Of a stretch of 64,000 nucleotides of DNA, positions 32,928 to 41,787 are shown one piece after another (the first letter of the stretch is position 1; each line of letters starts with the position of its first letter). Location of the stretch: contig NZ_JASNWF010000019.1 of the NCBI RefSeq assembly GCF_030283205.1, forward strand, positions 62,001-126,000, read 5' to 3'. The notes below the pieces were generated by a model. It did not search any database and was not told the DNA's origin. It saw nothing but the letters and a program-made list of their open reading frames with translations. Source of the DNA: Actinomadura opuntiae (GTDB lineage Bacteria; Actinomycetota; Actinomycetes; Streptosporangiales; Streptosporangiaceae). A program made the translations under genes and the position numbers.

Positions 32928-34520
32928 TCACCCGAGGGGCAGGTCCAGCCTCGACGGCGAGCGGACGGTGACGGTCGAGCCGGGCACGCCGGCGTCTCCG
33001 TAGAGCGGGTCGGTGGTGTCGACGACGAGCATGAGGCGGTGCCCGGCCGGGACGTCGTACGCGGCGGTCTGCAACCGCACCGGCACCTTCACGGTCTTGC
33101 CCGGCACCGCCTTGAGCAGGGTGTAGGCGTCCTGGCTGATGAGCCGGCCGGTGCCCTTGGCGTCCACGTCGTAGAGGTAGGAGACGAGCGTCGCGGTCTT
33201 CGCGGACGGCGTCACCGACATGGCCAGGTCCGGCGCGCCGCGCAGCCGCCGCGTCGCGGTGAGGACCGGTGTCGTCCACACTCCGGCCGCCTGCCGCGAG
33301 ATGCGCGCGGTGTCGGTCTGGTTGGGGACGCCGAAGGTCTGGAGGCCGTCGCTGACGATCGGGATGCCGGCATTGGCGCCGCTGTCCCTGCCCGCAGGCA
33401 GCGGCTTCGCCCAGCCGCCGGTGGTCGCGGTCGTGAGCGATCCGGCGGCGCCGAGGTTCAGGCGTTCGGTGCGGCTGGTCATGGCGGCGACGGTCCGGTA
33501 CTTCTCGATCTTGCGCGTCCAGGCCGTCTCGGACGCGACCGCGGGCTCCCGGTCGATGCCGTTGTCCGCGCCGGTGAGGTAGTGGTCGAACCAGCGGTGC
33601 GCGTCGTCCCAGGTGCGGGAGGGGACGCCGAGGATGCCGGTGGCGTTGGCGGTGGCGTGGTCGCCGATCGACAGGTCGAGGCGCTTCGGGCCGGTCAGCT
33701 TCGCGAAGTGCGCGAGGAGCTGGTTCGGCGGGAAGAGCGTCTCGCCGTAGGAGTTGCTGAAGAGGATCGGGACACTGCGGGCGTTCAGCCGCGCCCGGTA
33801 GGTGCCGGGCGACCGGACCGCGCCCCACTTGATCAGGTTCGGCACGTTCCGGTTCGCGCCGAAGTCGTCCATGACCTTCGCCGTCTGCGGGCTGAACCGC
33901 CCGGTGAGCCGTCCGGCGACGTTGAGCAGCGCGTACGCGGCCATGTGCCGGGTCTGGTTGGCGTACAGGGACTGCACCAGGTCGCCCCAGGTGTCCATCG
34001 CCACGACGGCCGCGACCCGGTCGTCTTGAGCGGCGACCATCTGGCTGATGCCCGACCCGTACGACAGGCCCGCCATGCCGATCCTGGCGCGGTCCACGTC
34101 GGTGTGCGCGATGAGCCAGTCGACGGCCTTGGAGCCGTCCGCGCGGTCGTCCGGCCCTGCCACGTCGATGCCGCCGCCGGAGTTGTAGAAGCCGCGCGCG
34201 GTGTAGCTGAGGACGATGTAGCCCTTCTCCGCGAACCTGGCGGCCTGGGCGATGTACTCGTGGTCCTCCAGGGACCAGCTGGAGATGAACACGATGGCGG
34301 GGTGCGGCCCGGGCGTGCGCGGGACGAAGACGTTGCCGTCGAGCTTCACGCCGCCGGTGCTCGGGACGGTGATCTCCCGGTAGTCGTACGGCACCGCGTA
34401 GTCGTACGGGAGCGGTGCGCGCCGCACCGGCGCGGCGTTCGCGGCGGCGGGCCCCGCCGCCGCGAGCGCGCCCCCGAGAACGCCGGCGAGCCCGATCGCC
34501 GCAGCCTTCCGTCCGATCAC
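32928..34520 (-). CDS. Secreted CocE/X-Pro dipeptidyl-peptidase-like hydrolase (S15 family)
   Basis: 530 residues. A signal peptide (RKAAAIGLAGVLGGALAAAG, cleavage near ANA-AP) precedes an alpha/beta hydrolase domain with the nucleophile in IGMAGLSYGSG; Asp and His are expected around SIGDHAT. The C-terminal jelly roll (VSYLYDVDAKGTGRLIS, RLMLVVDTTDPLY) is typical of CocE/NonD S15 enzymes. GTG 34520 is chosen since GAGGAG lies 7 bases upstream; GTG 34535 has none. Cleaves an ester or a prolyl peptide outside the cell; the substrate is unknown. Confidence 0.9.
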   Translation of the reverse strand: MIGRKAAAIGLAGVLGGALAAAGPAAANAAPVRRAPLPYDYAVPYDYREITVPSTGGVKLDGNVFVPRTPGPHPAIVFISSWSLEDHEYIAQAARFAEKGYIVLSYTARGFYNSGGGIDVAGPDDRADGSKAVDWLIAHTDVDRARIGMAGLSYGSGISQMVAAQDDRVAAVVAMDTWGDLVQSLYANQTRHMAAYALLNVAGRLTGRFSPQTAKVMDDFGANRNVPNLIKWGAVRSPGTYRARLNARSVPILFSNSYGETLFPPNQLLAHFAKLTGPKRLDLSIGDHATANATGILGVPSRTWDDAHRWFDHYLTGADNGIDREPAVASETAWTRKIEKYRTVAAMTSRTERLNLGAAGSLTTATTGGWAKPLPAGRDSGANAGIPIVSDGLQTFGVPNQTDTARISRQAAGVWTTPVLTATRRLRGAPDLAMSVTPSAKTATLVSYLYDVDAKGTGRLISQDAYTLLKAVPGKTVKVPVRLQTAAYDVPAGHRLMLVVDTTDPLYGDAGVPGSTVTVRSPSRLDLPLG

Positions 34521-34751
34521 GTGACCGCTCCTCACGCCGCCGGTAAGTGGTTACTGACAAGGAGAACGGCGCTCAGCATCGCAGAGCGGACCGGGCTTGT
34601 CACGGGTGATCCGCGCCTCATTTTGGACGAGTCGTCCAATGTCGCCCGGCGGCGGGCATCGCCGGGCCCCGGGCGCCCCGAACCGAACGCGAACGTTATC
34701 CCCGACGTCCTAATGTTGGGCATCTCCCCGACGACGACCCCCGAGGTGGAC

Positions 34752-35498
34752 GTGGAACACGCAAGCATCGCCGACCTGTGGAACCGGGTGACGGGAACGC
34801 AGCCGGACCCCCCGTGGTGGCTGGTCGTCCTCGTCGGCGTCGTCGCGCTGGCCTCGGTGCTGCACGGGCCCACCTGGCGGGTCGCCCGCAACACCATCAC
34901 GATCGCGCACGAGGGCGGGCACGCGCTGATCGCCCTGCTCACCGGCCGCAAGCTGGACGGCATCAAGCTGCACTCCGACACCTCCGGCGTCACCGTCTCG
35001 CGCGGCAAGCCGCACGGCCCCGGCATGATCTTCACCGCGATGGCCGGCTACGCGACGCCGCCGCTGCTCGGCCTGTTCTTCGCGCTCCTGCTGGCCGACG
35101 GACGCATCACGCTGATGCTCTGGTTCACCCTGGCGCTGCTCGCCGCGATGCTGGTGATGATCCGCAACGCCTACGGGGCCCTCTCGGTCATCGCGACCGG
35201 CGCGGTCGTCTTCCTGGTGTCGTGGTTCGGCGGCGCCGAGGTGCAGGCCGGGTTCGCCTACCTGGCCGCCTGGTTCCTGCTGCTCGCGGCGACCCGCCCG
35301 GTGATCGAGCTGCAGCGGATGCGCGCCCGGCACATGGCGCCGAGCTCCGACGCCGACCAGCTCGCGCACCTCACCGGCGTGCCCGGCCTGGCCTGGGTCA
35401 CCCTGTTCGGCGCCACCGCCCTCCTCGCCCTCCTCTGCGGCGGCGCCCTGCTGTTCCCCGACGTCTCCGTCCACCTGCCCGCCCTCGGCGGGCGGTGA
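34752..35498 (+). CDS. M50B-like putative membrane metalloprotease
   Basis: 248 residues with about seven transmembrane helices. HEGGHAL (in ITIAHEGGHALIALLTGRK) is the HExxH zinc motif, set in the first half as in the actinobacterial M50B family; GAEVQAGFAYLAAWFLLLAA is a later conserved membrane segment. GTG 34752 is selected because GAGG ends 5 bases upstream and a TAATGT hexamer at 34711-34716 gives a short leader; ATG 34713 would add 13 residues but would overlap that hexamer. The physiological substrate is unknown. Confidence 0.82.
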   Translation: MEHASIADLWNRVTGTQPDPPWWLVVLVGVVALASVLHGPTWRVARNTITIAHEGGHALIALLTGRKLDGIKLHSDTSGVTVSRGKPHGPGMIFTAMAGYATPPLLGLFFALLLADGRITLMLWFTLALLAAMLVMIRNAYGALSVIATGAVVFLVSWFGGAEVQAGFAYLAAWFLLLAATRPVIELQRMRARHMAPSSDADQLAHLTGVPGLAWVTLFGATALLALLCGGALLFPDVSVHLPALGGR

Positions 35499-35544
35499 CG
35501 CGGCCGTGCAGGAACGTCACGCGGAGACTGTCGGACGGGGCGGA

Positions 35545-35550
35545 TAGTTT
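35545..35550 (+). promoter_or_regulatory. -10 hexamer TAGTTT of the SWIM-DUF5691-MoxR-DUF5682-VWA operon
   Basis: TAGTTT ends 6 bases before GTG 35557, the same hexamer and spacing as at the MFS gene (17667). No ribosome binding site is present, so the operon mRNA is probably leaderless. Confidence 0.5.
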
Positions 35551-35556
35551 CGTGGT

Positions 35557-36849
35557 GTGAGCGGTCGATGGGATCGGGGGCGGGTCGCCGCCCTGGCGCC
35601 GGACGCGGCGTCCGCGAAGGCGGCCGAGGGCGTCGCCCGGCCGGCCAAATGGGGCGGGACGGGCTGCGACGACGAGGCCGTCTGGGGCGAGTGCCAGGGC
35701 AGCGGTAAGAGCGTCTACCGGACGTGCGCCGACCTGGCCGGGCCGGCGTTCCGCTGCACCTGCCCGAGCCGCAAGATCCCGTGCAAGCACGTCATCGGGC
35801 TGCTGCTGCTCTGGTCGGACGGGTCGGTCGCGTCCGGGGCGCGTCCCGGCTGGGCCGCCGAATGGGTCGAGCAGCGCCGCGAGCGGGCCGAACGGGCGCA
35901 GGAGCGCAAGCCGGCGCCGGCGGCGAAGGCGCGCGACCCGAAGACGGCGGAGCGGCGCGAGCGGCGGGTCGAGGACGGCCTCGCCGAGCTCGACCAGTGG
36001 CTGCGCGACCAGGTCGCGCACGGGCTCGCGCAGGCGGAGAAGGCGCCCTACGGGCTGTGGGACGAGGCCGCGCGGCGGCTCGTCGACGCGCAGGCCGGGG
36101 CGCTGGCGGGGCAGGTCAGGGCGCTCGCGGCGATCCCCCGGCAGCCGGGCTGGCCCGACCGGCTGCTCGAGGAGTACGCGCTGCTGCGGCTGCTCGTCCG
36201 CGCCTACCGGCGGCGCGACGAGCTGCCCGCCGGGCTGCGCGACACCGTCCGCTCGCGGGTCGGGTTCACCGTCCCGCAGGACGACGTGCTGCGGGACGGG
36301 GAGCGCGTCCGTGACCGCTGGTGCGTGACCGGATCCCGCGACACCGCGCAGGACCAGCTCACCACGCGCAGGGTGTGGCTGCGGGGACGCGAGACGGGGC
36401 TGCCCGCGCTGGTGCTGTCGTTCGCCGCGCCCGGCGCCGCGCTGGACGCGTCGCTGGTCGTGGGCACCGAGGTCGACGCAGACCTGGCCTTCTACCCGGG
36501 CGCCCAGCCGCTGCGGGCGCTGGTCGCCGAACGCCACGGCCCGGCCGTCCCGGCCGCGCCCGCCGGAACGTCCATCGCGGGCTTCCTGGACGAGCACGCC
36601 GCCGCGCTGGCGAACGACCCGTGGCTCGACCGCTGGCCCGCGACGCTGGACGGCGTGCGCCTCGCCCAGGGCGACGGGCTGCACGTGGTCGACGAGGCGG
36701 GCGACGCGCTGCCGGTGCGGATGGCCGACCCGTGGCGGCTGCTGGCGGTGTCCGGCGGCGGGCCCGTCGCCTTCGCCGGCGAGTGGACCCCGGACGGGCT
36801 GCGGCCGCTGGCCGCCTGGCAGGACGACGAGGGGGCCGTGCTGCTGTGA
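35557..36849 (+). CDS. SWIM zinc-finger protein
   Basis: 430 residues. Residues about 66-86 hold the SWIM motif CxC...CxH (FRCTCPSRKIPCKHVIGLLL), a zinc-binding module for nucleic acid or protein contact. An Arg/Ala-rich coiled segment (about 105-140) follows, then a long domain without a recognised family (RVWLRGRETGLPALVLSF, AFYPGAQPLRALV). First gene of a five-gene operon; its stop overlaps the next start by 4 bases (GTGA). In context it is probably the recognition or adaptor part of a MoxR/VWA machine, which is inference. Confidence 0.88.
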   Translation: MSGRWDRGRVAALAPDAASAKAAEGVARPAKWGGTGCDDEAVWGECQGSGKSVYRTCADLAGPAFRCTCPSRKIPCKHVIGLLLLWSDGSVASGARPGWAAEWVEQRRERAERAQERKPAPAAKARDPKTAERRERRVEDGLAELDQWLRDQVAHGLAQAEKAPYGLWDEAARRLVDAQAGALAGQVRALAAIPRQPGWPDRLLEEYALLRLLVRAYRRRDELPAGLRDTVRSRVGFTVPQDDVLRDGERVRDRWCVTGSRDTAQDQLTTRRVWLRGRETGLPALVLSFAAPGAALDASLVVGTEVDADLAFYPGAQPLRALVAERHGPAVPAAPAGTSIAGFLDEHAAALANDPWLDRWPATLDGVRLAQGDGLHVVDEAGDALPVRMADPWRLLAVSGGGPVAFAGEWTPDGLRPLAAWQDDEGAVLL

Positions 36850-38429
36850 GCGGCTGGAACGAGCACGTCACCGCCGCGCTCCTCGGCACCGAGCGCCGCG
36901 ACCCGCCCGTCCTGCCCGAGGCGCCGGACGGCCCCGGCGGCGACAAGGCGGGCCGGCTGCTGGACCAGGCCGCCCTGCTGGCCGTCGCGCGGCGGGCGGG
37001 CCGCGTCCCCCGGCACGGCGCCCCCGAGGTGATCGCCCCGGCGCCCGCCGAGGACGCGCCGGCCGTCCCGCCGGCGGCGGCCGCCCGGCTCGGCCGGATC
37101 CTGCGCGGCGAGCACATCCAGGTGCTGCCGGAGTGGCTGGACGCGGCGGCGGAGCGGGGGCTGCGGGTGCCCGCGCGGCTGCTGCCCGAGCTGCTCGAAC
37201 GCGGCCGCGGCGACCGGATGCTGCGCCCGTCGATCATCCGGGCGGCCGGGCGGCGCGGCGTCTGGCTGGCGCTGCGCAACACCGACTGGGCCTACCTCGT
37301 CGGCGCGGGCGGCGACCCGGGCGGCGGCGCCGAGGTGTGGGAGACCGGCACCCGCAACCAGCGCGCCGCGTACCTGACCGGGCTGCGCCGCACCGACCCC
37401 GCCGCCGCCCGCGAGGCGCTGCGGGAGACCTGGGCGAAGGAGCCGGCGCCCGACCGGGCCGCGTTCCTGGCGACGTTCCGCGACGGCCTGTCGCCCGGCG
37501 ACGAGGAGTTCCTGGAGGCGGCGCTGGAGGACCGCGGCAAGGACGTCCGGCAGCTCGCCGCCGACCTGCTCGCGCGGCTGCCCGGCTCGGCGTACGGGCG
37601 GCGGATGGCCGCGCGGGCCCGCGCCTGCCTGGCCCCGCGGGTCCGTACGGTCCGGGGCCGCGAGCAGACGTGGATCATGGTGGAGCCGCCGCGCGCGCAC
37701 GACGAGGAGCTGGCGCGCGACGGCGTCCCGTTCCATCCGAGCGGGTCGTTCGCGCCGGGCGGCGGGGGCGGCCCGGTCGGGACGCGGGCGGCGTGGCTGC
37801 GCGAGATCCTCGCCCGCACCCCGCTCGGCACCTGGACCGGCCTGTTCGGCCTGCCGCCGATGGAGATCGTGTGCCTGCCCGTCGCGTCGGCCGCCGGGGC
37901 GTCGTCCCCGCAGCACGACGCGGGCGACGCGCGCGACGTGCACATCGGTTGGGCGCGGGCCGCGTTGAAGCAGCACGACACCGAATGGGCGCGGGCGCTG
38001 CTGAAGGGCGGCGTCATGGTGGACGAACCGGGCGCGCTCGCCGACCTGCTGGCCGTCCTGCCGGCCGGCGAGCGGGACGCCGCCGCGGCCGGCCTGATCC
38101 GCTGGGTCGAGGGCCGGTCCGACATGCTGCTCGTCCTCGAGCGGGTCCCCGGGCCGTGGACCGGCGACCTCGCCGCCGCCGTGGTCGCCACGCTCGCCGC
38201 GTCCGCCGGCCGGGCCGGCGCGCCCGGCCGGCACCGCGACGAGCACGCCCTCACCCAGCTGTGCCGGCTCGCCGAGCAGCGGCTCGACCCGTCCGCCGCG
38301 TCCCGGCTGGAGGACCTGGCCGCGCGCCGCCCGCCGGACGAGCCGGAACGGGCCGTCCCGCGCGCCGTGACCGCCCTGATCGCCACCCTGCGCTTCCGCG
38401 ACGAGATGCTGAAGGAGCTCGCCCCGTGA
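36846..38429 (+). CDS. DUF5691 family protein
   Basis: 527 residues. The opening WNEHVTAALLGTERRDPPVL and the central NQRAAYLTGLRRTDPAAARE, LEDRGKDVRQLAADLLARLP are DUF5691 features; the latter look like helical (HEAT-like) repeats. No catalytic motif is evident. GTG 36846 overlaps the SWIM stop; its own stop overlaps the ATPase start (GTGA). A scaffold that links the SWIM protein to the ATPase is a reasonable guess, but nothing is known from sequence. Confidence 0.88.
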   Translation: MSGWNEHVTAALLGTERRDPPVLPEAPDGPGGDKAGRLLDQAALLAVARRAGRVPRHGAPEVIAPAPAEDAPAVPPAAAARLGRILRGEHIQVLPEWLDAAAERGLRVPARLLPELLERGRGDRMLRPSIIRAAGRRGVWLALRNTDWAYLVGAGGDPGGGAEVWETGTRNQRAAYLTGLRRTDPAAAREALRETWAKEPAPDRAAFLATFRDGLSPGDEEFLEAALEDRGKDVRQLAADLLARLPGSAYGRRMAARARACLAPRVRTVRGREQTWIMVEPPRAHDEELARDGVPFHPSGSFAPGGGGGPVGTRAAWLREILARTPLGTWTGLFGLPPMEIVCLPVASAAGASSPQHDAGDARDVHIGWARAALKQHDTEWARALLKGGVMVDEPGALADLLAVLPAGERDAAAAGLIRWVEGRSDMLLVLERVPGPWTGDLAAAVVATLAASAGRAGAPGRHRDEHALTQLCRLAEQRLDPSAASRLEDLAARRPPDEPERAVPRAVTALIATLRFRDEMLKELAP

Positions 38430-39535
38430 CCGAACCCGTGACCGGAGACCCCGTGCCGGCCGAGGTGCTGCGCCCGCACGCCGAGCAGGAGTACGCCGGC
38501 GAGCTGGCGCGGCTGGCCGAGCACGACGACCGGCCCCGGCCGCCGGGCTGGCGGCTGTCGCCGTGGGCCGTCACCGCCTACCTGCTCGGCGGCGAGCTGC
38601 CCGGCGGCACCGTGATCACGCCGAAGTACGTGGGCCGGCGGCGGCTGATGGAGGTCGCGGTGGCGACGCTCGCGACCGACCGGGCGCTGCTGCTGCTCGG
38701 CGTGCCCGGCACCGCGAAGACGTGGGTGTCGGAGCATCTCGCCGCGGCGATCAGCGGCGACTCGACGCTGCTGGTGCAGGGCACGGCCGGGACGGCGGAG
38801 GAGGCGATCCGCTACGGCTGGAACTACGCGCGGCTGCTGGCGGAGGGCCCGTCGGAGAAGGCGCTGGTGGAGAGCCCGCTGATGCGGGCGATGCGGCACG
38901 GGTCGGTGGCGCGCATCGAGGAGCTGACCCGGATGCCGTCCGACGTCCAGGACGCCCTGATCACGGTGCTGTCGGAGAAGACGCTCCCGGTGCCCGAGCT
39001 GAACACCGAGGTGCAGGCGCGCAAGGGCTTCACCGTCATCGCGACCGCCAACGACCGCGACCGGGGCGTGAACGAGCTGTCCAGCGCGCTGCGCCGGCGG
39101 TTCAACACGGTGGTGCTGCCGCTGCCCGACACCGTCGAGGACGAGGTCGACATCGTCTCGCGCCGCGTCGACCGGATCGGCGCGTCGCTGGAGCTGCCGC
39201 AGGCCCCGGCCGGGCTGGAGGAGATCCGCCGGGTCGTCACCGTGTTCCGGGAGCTGCGCTCGGGGCTGACCGCCGACGGCCGCACCAAGCTGAAGTCGCC
39301 GAGCGGGACGCTCAGCACCGCCGAGGCCATCTCGGTGATCACCAGCGGGCTGGCGCTCGCGGCGCATTTCGGCGACGGGGTGCTGCGTGCAGCGGACGTG
39401 GCGGGCGGCATCGTCGGCGCCGTCGTCCAGGACCCGGTGTCGGACCGGGTGGTGTGGCAGGAGTACCTGGAGGCCGTCGTGCGGGACCGGCCGGAATGGC
39501 GCGACTTCTACCGCGCCTGCCGGGAGGTGTCTTGA
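38426..39535 (+). CDS. MoxR-type AAA+ ATPase of the five-gene operon
   Basis: 369 residues. Walker A in LLLLGVPGTAKTWVSEHL, Walker B in SVARIEELTRM (with E-E in place of D-E), sensor 1 in FTVIATANDRDRG and an Arg finger region LSSALRRRFNTVVLPLP. It belongs to the MoxR/CoxD branch distinct from the gene at 29520. The start GTG 38426 overlaps the DUF5691 stop, and the stop overlaps the TTG of the DUF5682 gene. It should act with the VWA protein at 41784, as MoxR-VWA pairs do, to remodel a target protein using ATP. Confidence 0.92.
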   Translation: MTEPVTGDPVPAEVLRPHAEQEYAGELARLAEHDDRPRPPGWRLSPWAVTAYLLGGELPGGTVITPKYVGRRRLMEVAVATLATDRALLLLGVPGTAKTWVSEHLAAAISGDSTLLVQGTAGTAEEAIRYGWNYARLLAEGPSEKALVESPLMRAMRHGSVARIEELTRMPSDVQDALITVLSEKTLPVPELNTEVQARKGFTVIATANDRDRGVNELSSALRRRFNTVVLPLPDTVEDEVDIVSRRVDRIGASLELPQAPAGLEEIRRVVTVFRELRSGLTADGRTKLKSPSGTLSTAEAISVITSGLALAAHFGDGVLRAADVAGGIVGAVVQDPVSDRVVWQEYLEAVVRDRPEWRDFYRACREVS

Positions 39536-41787
39536 CGGCGGGACGGGTCGAGGTCTTCGGGATCCGCCATCACGGGCCGGGCTCGGCCCGTGCGCTGCGC
39601 GCCGCGCTGGAGGAGTTCGCCCCGGACGCGGTGCTGATCGAGGGGCCGCCGGAGGCCGACGCGATTGTGGAGCTGGCCGGCGACCCCGGCATGGCGCCGC
39701 CGGTCGCGCTGCTCGCCTACTCCCCCGCCGGAGCAGCCGGAGCCGCCAGCAAGGACGACCGCAAGGCCGCGTTCTGGCCGTTCGCGGAGTTCAGCCCGGA
39801 ATGGCAGGCGATCCGGTACGGGCTGGCGGCGGGCGCGGCCGTCCGGTTCTGCGACCTGCCCGCCGCGCACCAGCTCGTCCCGATGGAGCGGGAGGACGAG
39901 GAGCGGCCGGAGCAGGACGACGGCGAGCGGCCGGAGGAGGACGTAAGGCTCGACCCGCTCGGCACGCTGGCGAAGGCCGCCGGCTACGACGACGCCGAAC
40001 GCTGGTGGGACGACGTCGTCGAGCACCGCCACGAGGGGCCGTCGCCGTTCCCGGCGATCGCCGAGGCGATGGCGGAGCTGCGCGAAACCGCGGGGCTCTC
40101 GCGCGCCGACCCGCGCGAGGAGCAGCGCGAGGCGCACATGCGCCGAACGGTGCGCCGCGCCCTCAAGGAGGGGTTCCAGCGGGTCGCGGTCGTCTGCGGC
40201 GCCTGGCACGTGCCCGCGCTGCGGGCGAAGGTGCCCGCGGCGCACGACGACCGGACGCTGCGCGGCCTCCCCAAGACGAAGATCGCGATGACGTGGGTGC
40301 CGTGGACGCACGGGCGGCTGGCCGGCCGCTCCGGCTACGGCGCGGGCGTGCGCTCCCCCGGCTGGTACCACCACCTGTTCGCGGCGCCGGACCGGCCGAT
40401 CGAGCGGTGGCTCACCGCGGCCGCCCGGGTGCTGCGCGAGGAGGACCTGCACGTCTCGTCCGCGCACGTGATCGAGGCGGTCCGGCTGGCGGAGACGCTC
40501 GCCGCGCTGCGCGGCCGCCCGCTCGCCGGGCTCGACGAGGTCACCGAGGCGACCCGCGCGGTGCTGTGCGAGGGCGCCGAGCTGCCCGTCGAGCTGATCC
40601 GGAAGCGGATGGTCGTCGGGGAGCGGCTCGGCGCCGTCCCGGACCGCACGCCGATGGTGCCGCTGCAGCGCGACCTGCAGGCCGAGCAGCGGCGGCTGCG
40701 CCTCAAGCCGTCCGCGCTGGAGAAGGAGCAGGACCTCGACCTGCGCAAGCCCACCGACCTGGAGCGCAGCCGGCTGCTGCACCGGCTCCGGCTGCTGGAC
40801 GTCGACTGGGGCCTCCCCACCGAAAGCCGGTCGAAGGGGACGTTCCGCGAGACGTGGACGCTGATGTGGCGGCCCGAGTTCGACGTCGAGCTGATCGAGG
40901 CGAGCGCGTGGGGCACGACCGTGCGGGACGCGACCACGGCCCGCGCGGAGGCGTTGGCGGCGCAGGCCACCGCGCTGCCGGAGCTGACCTCGGTCGCGGA
41001 GCGCTGCCTGCTCGCCGACCTGGGCGACGCGCTGCCCACGGTGATGCGGGCCCTCGCCGACCGGGCCGCGCTCGACACCGACGTCGCGCACCTGATGGCG
41101 GCGCTGCCCGCGCTGGTGCGCGCGCTGCGCTACGGGGACGTGCGCGGCACCGCGACGGGACCGCTGCGCACCGTCGTCGACGGGCTGGTCGTCCGCGTCT
41201 GCGTCGGCCTGCCGCCCGCCGTGTCGGGGCTCGACGACGACGCCGCCCGCGACTTCCTCGGCCGCGTCGACGCCGTCCACGGCGCCCTCGCCCTGCTCGC
41301 CGACGACGGCCACCTGGACCGCTGGCGCGCCGCCCTGGAGAGCCTGATCGCCCGGCCGGACGCCCTGCACGGCCTGCTGGAAGGCCGCATCACCCGGCTG
41401 CTGCTCGACGCGGGCCGGCTGCACGACGTCCCCGCCCGGATGGCCCGGGCCGTGTCGGTGGGCGCCGCGCCCGCCCGCGCCGCCGCGTGGGTCGAGGGGT
41501 TCCTGTCCGGCGGCGGGCTCGTCCTCGTGCACGACGAGGAGCTGCTCCGGCTGGTCGACGCCTGGATCTCCGGGCTGCCGGACGACGCGTTCACCGACGT
41601 CCTGCCGCTGCTGCGCCGCACCTTCGGCGCGTACGCCGCCGCCGAACGGCGCGCGATCGGCGAGCGGGTCCGCCGCGCCGGCGCGGGCTCCGGGCCGCCG
41701 CGCCCGTCCGGCGGCGACGTGGACGACAAGCGCGCGGCCCCCGCCGTCGCCACCGCCCTGCGCGTCCTCGGCTGGGAGGCCCCGTGA
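39532..41787 (+). CDS. DUF5682 family protein
   Basis: 751 residues. The N-terminal domain has VFGIRHHGPGSARALRAAL and DAVLIEGPPEADAIVEL, then AVVCGAWHVPAL near 225. A first GxxHH, an acidic EGP and a later GAWH recall the metal-site layout of TraB/GumN/EreA-like enzymes, so a hydrolase or esterase core is possible; this is my inference. The long C-terminal part (about 370-750) is helical and Leu/Ala-rich. The TTG start overlaps the ATPase stop, the end overlaps the VWA start. Largest protein of the operon and its likely effector. Confidence 0.86.
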   Translation: MTAGRVEVFGIRHHGPGSARALRAALEEFAPDAVLIEGPPEADAIVELAGDPGMAPPVALLAYSPAGAAGAASKDDRKAAFWPFAEFSPEWQAIRYGLAAGAAVRFCDLPAAHQLVPMEREDEERPEQDDGERPEEDVRLDPLGTLAKAAGYDDAERWWDDVVEHRHEGPSPFPAIAEAMAELRETAGLSRADPREEQREAHMRRTVRRALKEGFQRVAVVCGAWHVPALRAKVPAAHDDRTLRGLPKTKIAMTWVPWTHGRLAGRSGYGAGVRSPGWYHHLFAAPDRPIERWLTAAARVLREEDLHVSSAHVIEAVRLAETLAALRGRPLAGLDEVTEATRAVLCEGAELPVELIRKRMVVGERLGAVPDRTPMVPLQRDLQAEQRRLRLKPSALEKEQDLDLRKPTDLERSRLLHRLRLLDVDWGLPTESRSKGTFRETWTLMWRPEFDVELIEASAWGTTVRDATTARAEALAAQATALPELTSVAERCLLADLGDALPTVMRALADRAALDTDVAHLMAALPALVRALRYGDVRGTATGPLRTVVDGLVVRVCVGLPPAVSGLDDDAARDFLGRVDAVHGALALLADDGHLDRWRAALESLIARPDALHGLLEGRITRLLLDAGRLHDVPARMARAVSVGAAPARAAAWVEGFLSGGGLVLVHDEELLRLVDAWISGLPDDAFTDVLPLLRRTFGAYAAAERRAIGERVRRAGAGSGPPRPSGGDVDDKRAAPAVATALRVLGWEAP

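Noticed and set aside
36492..41532. Long minus-strand open frames opposite the DUF5691, MoxR and DUF5682 genes
   Set aside because: They encode Arg/Ala/Pro/Gly-rich sequence without motifs and arise from the third-position GC bias of the real plus-strand genes.
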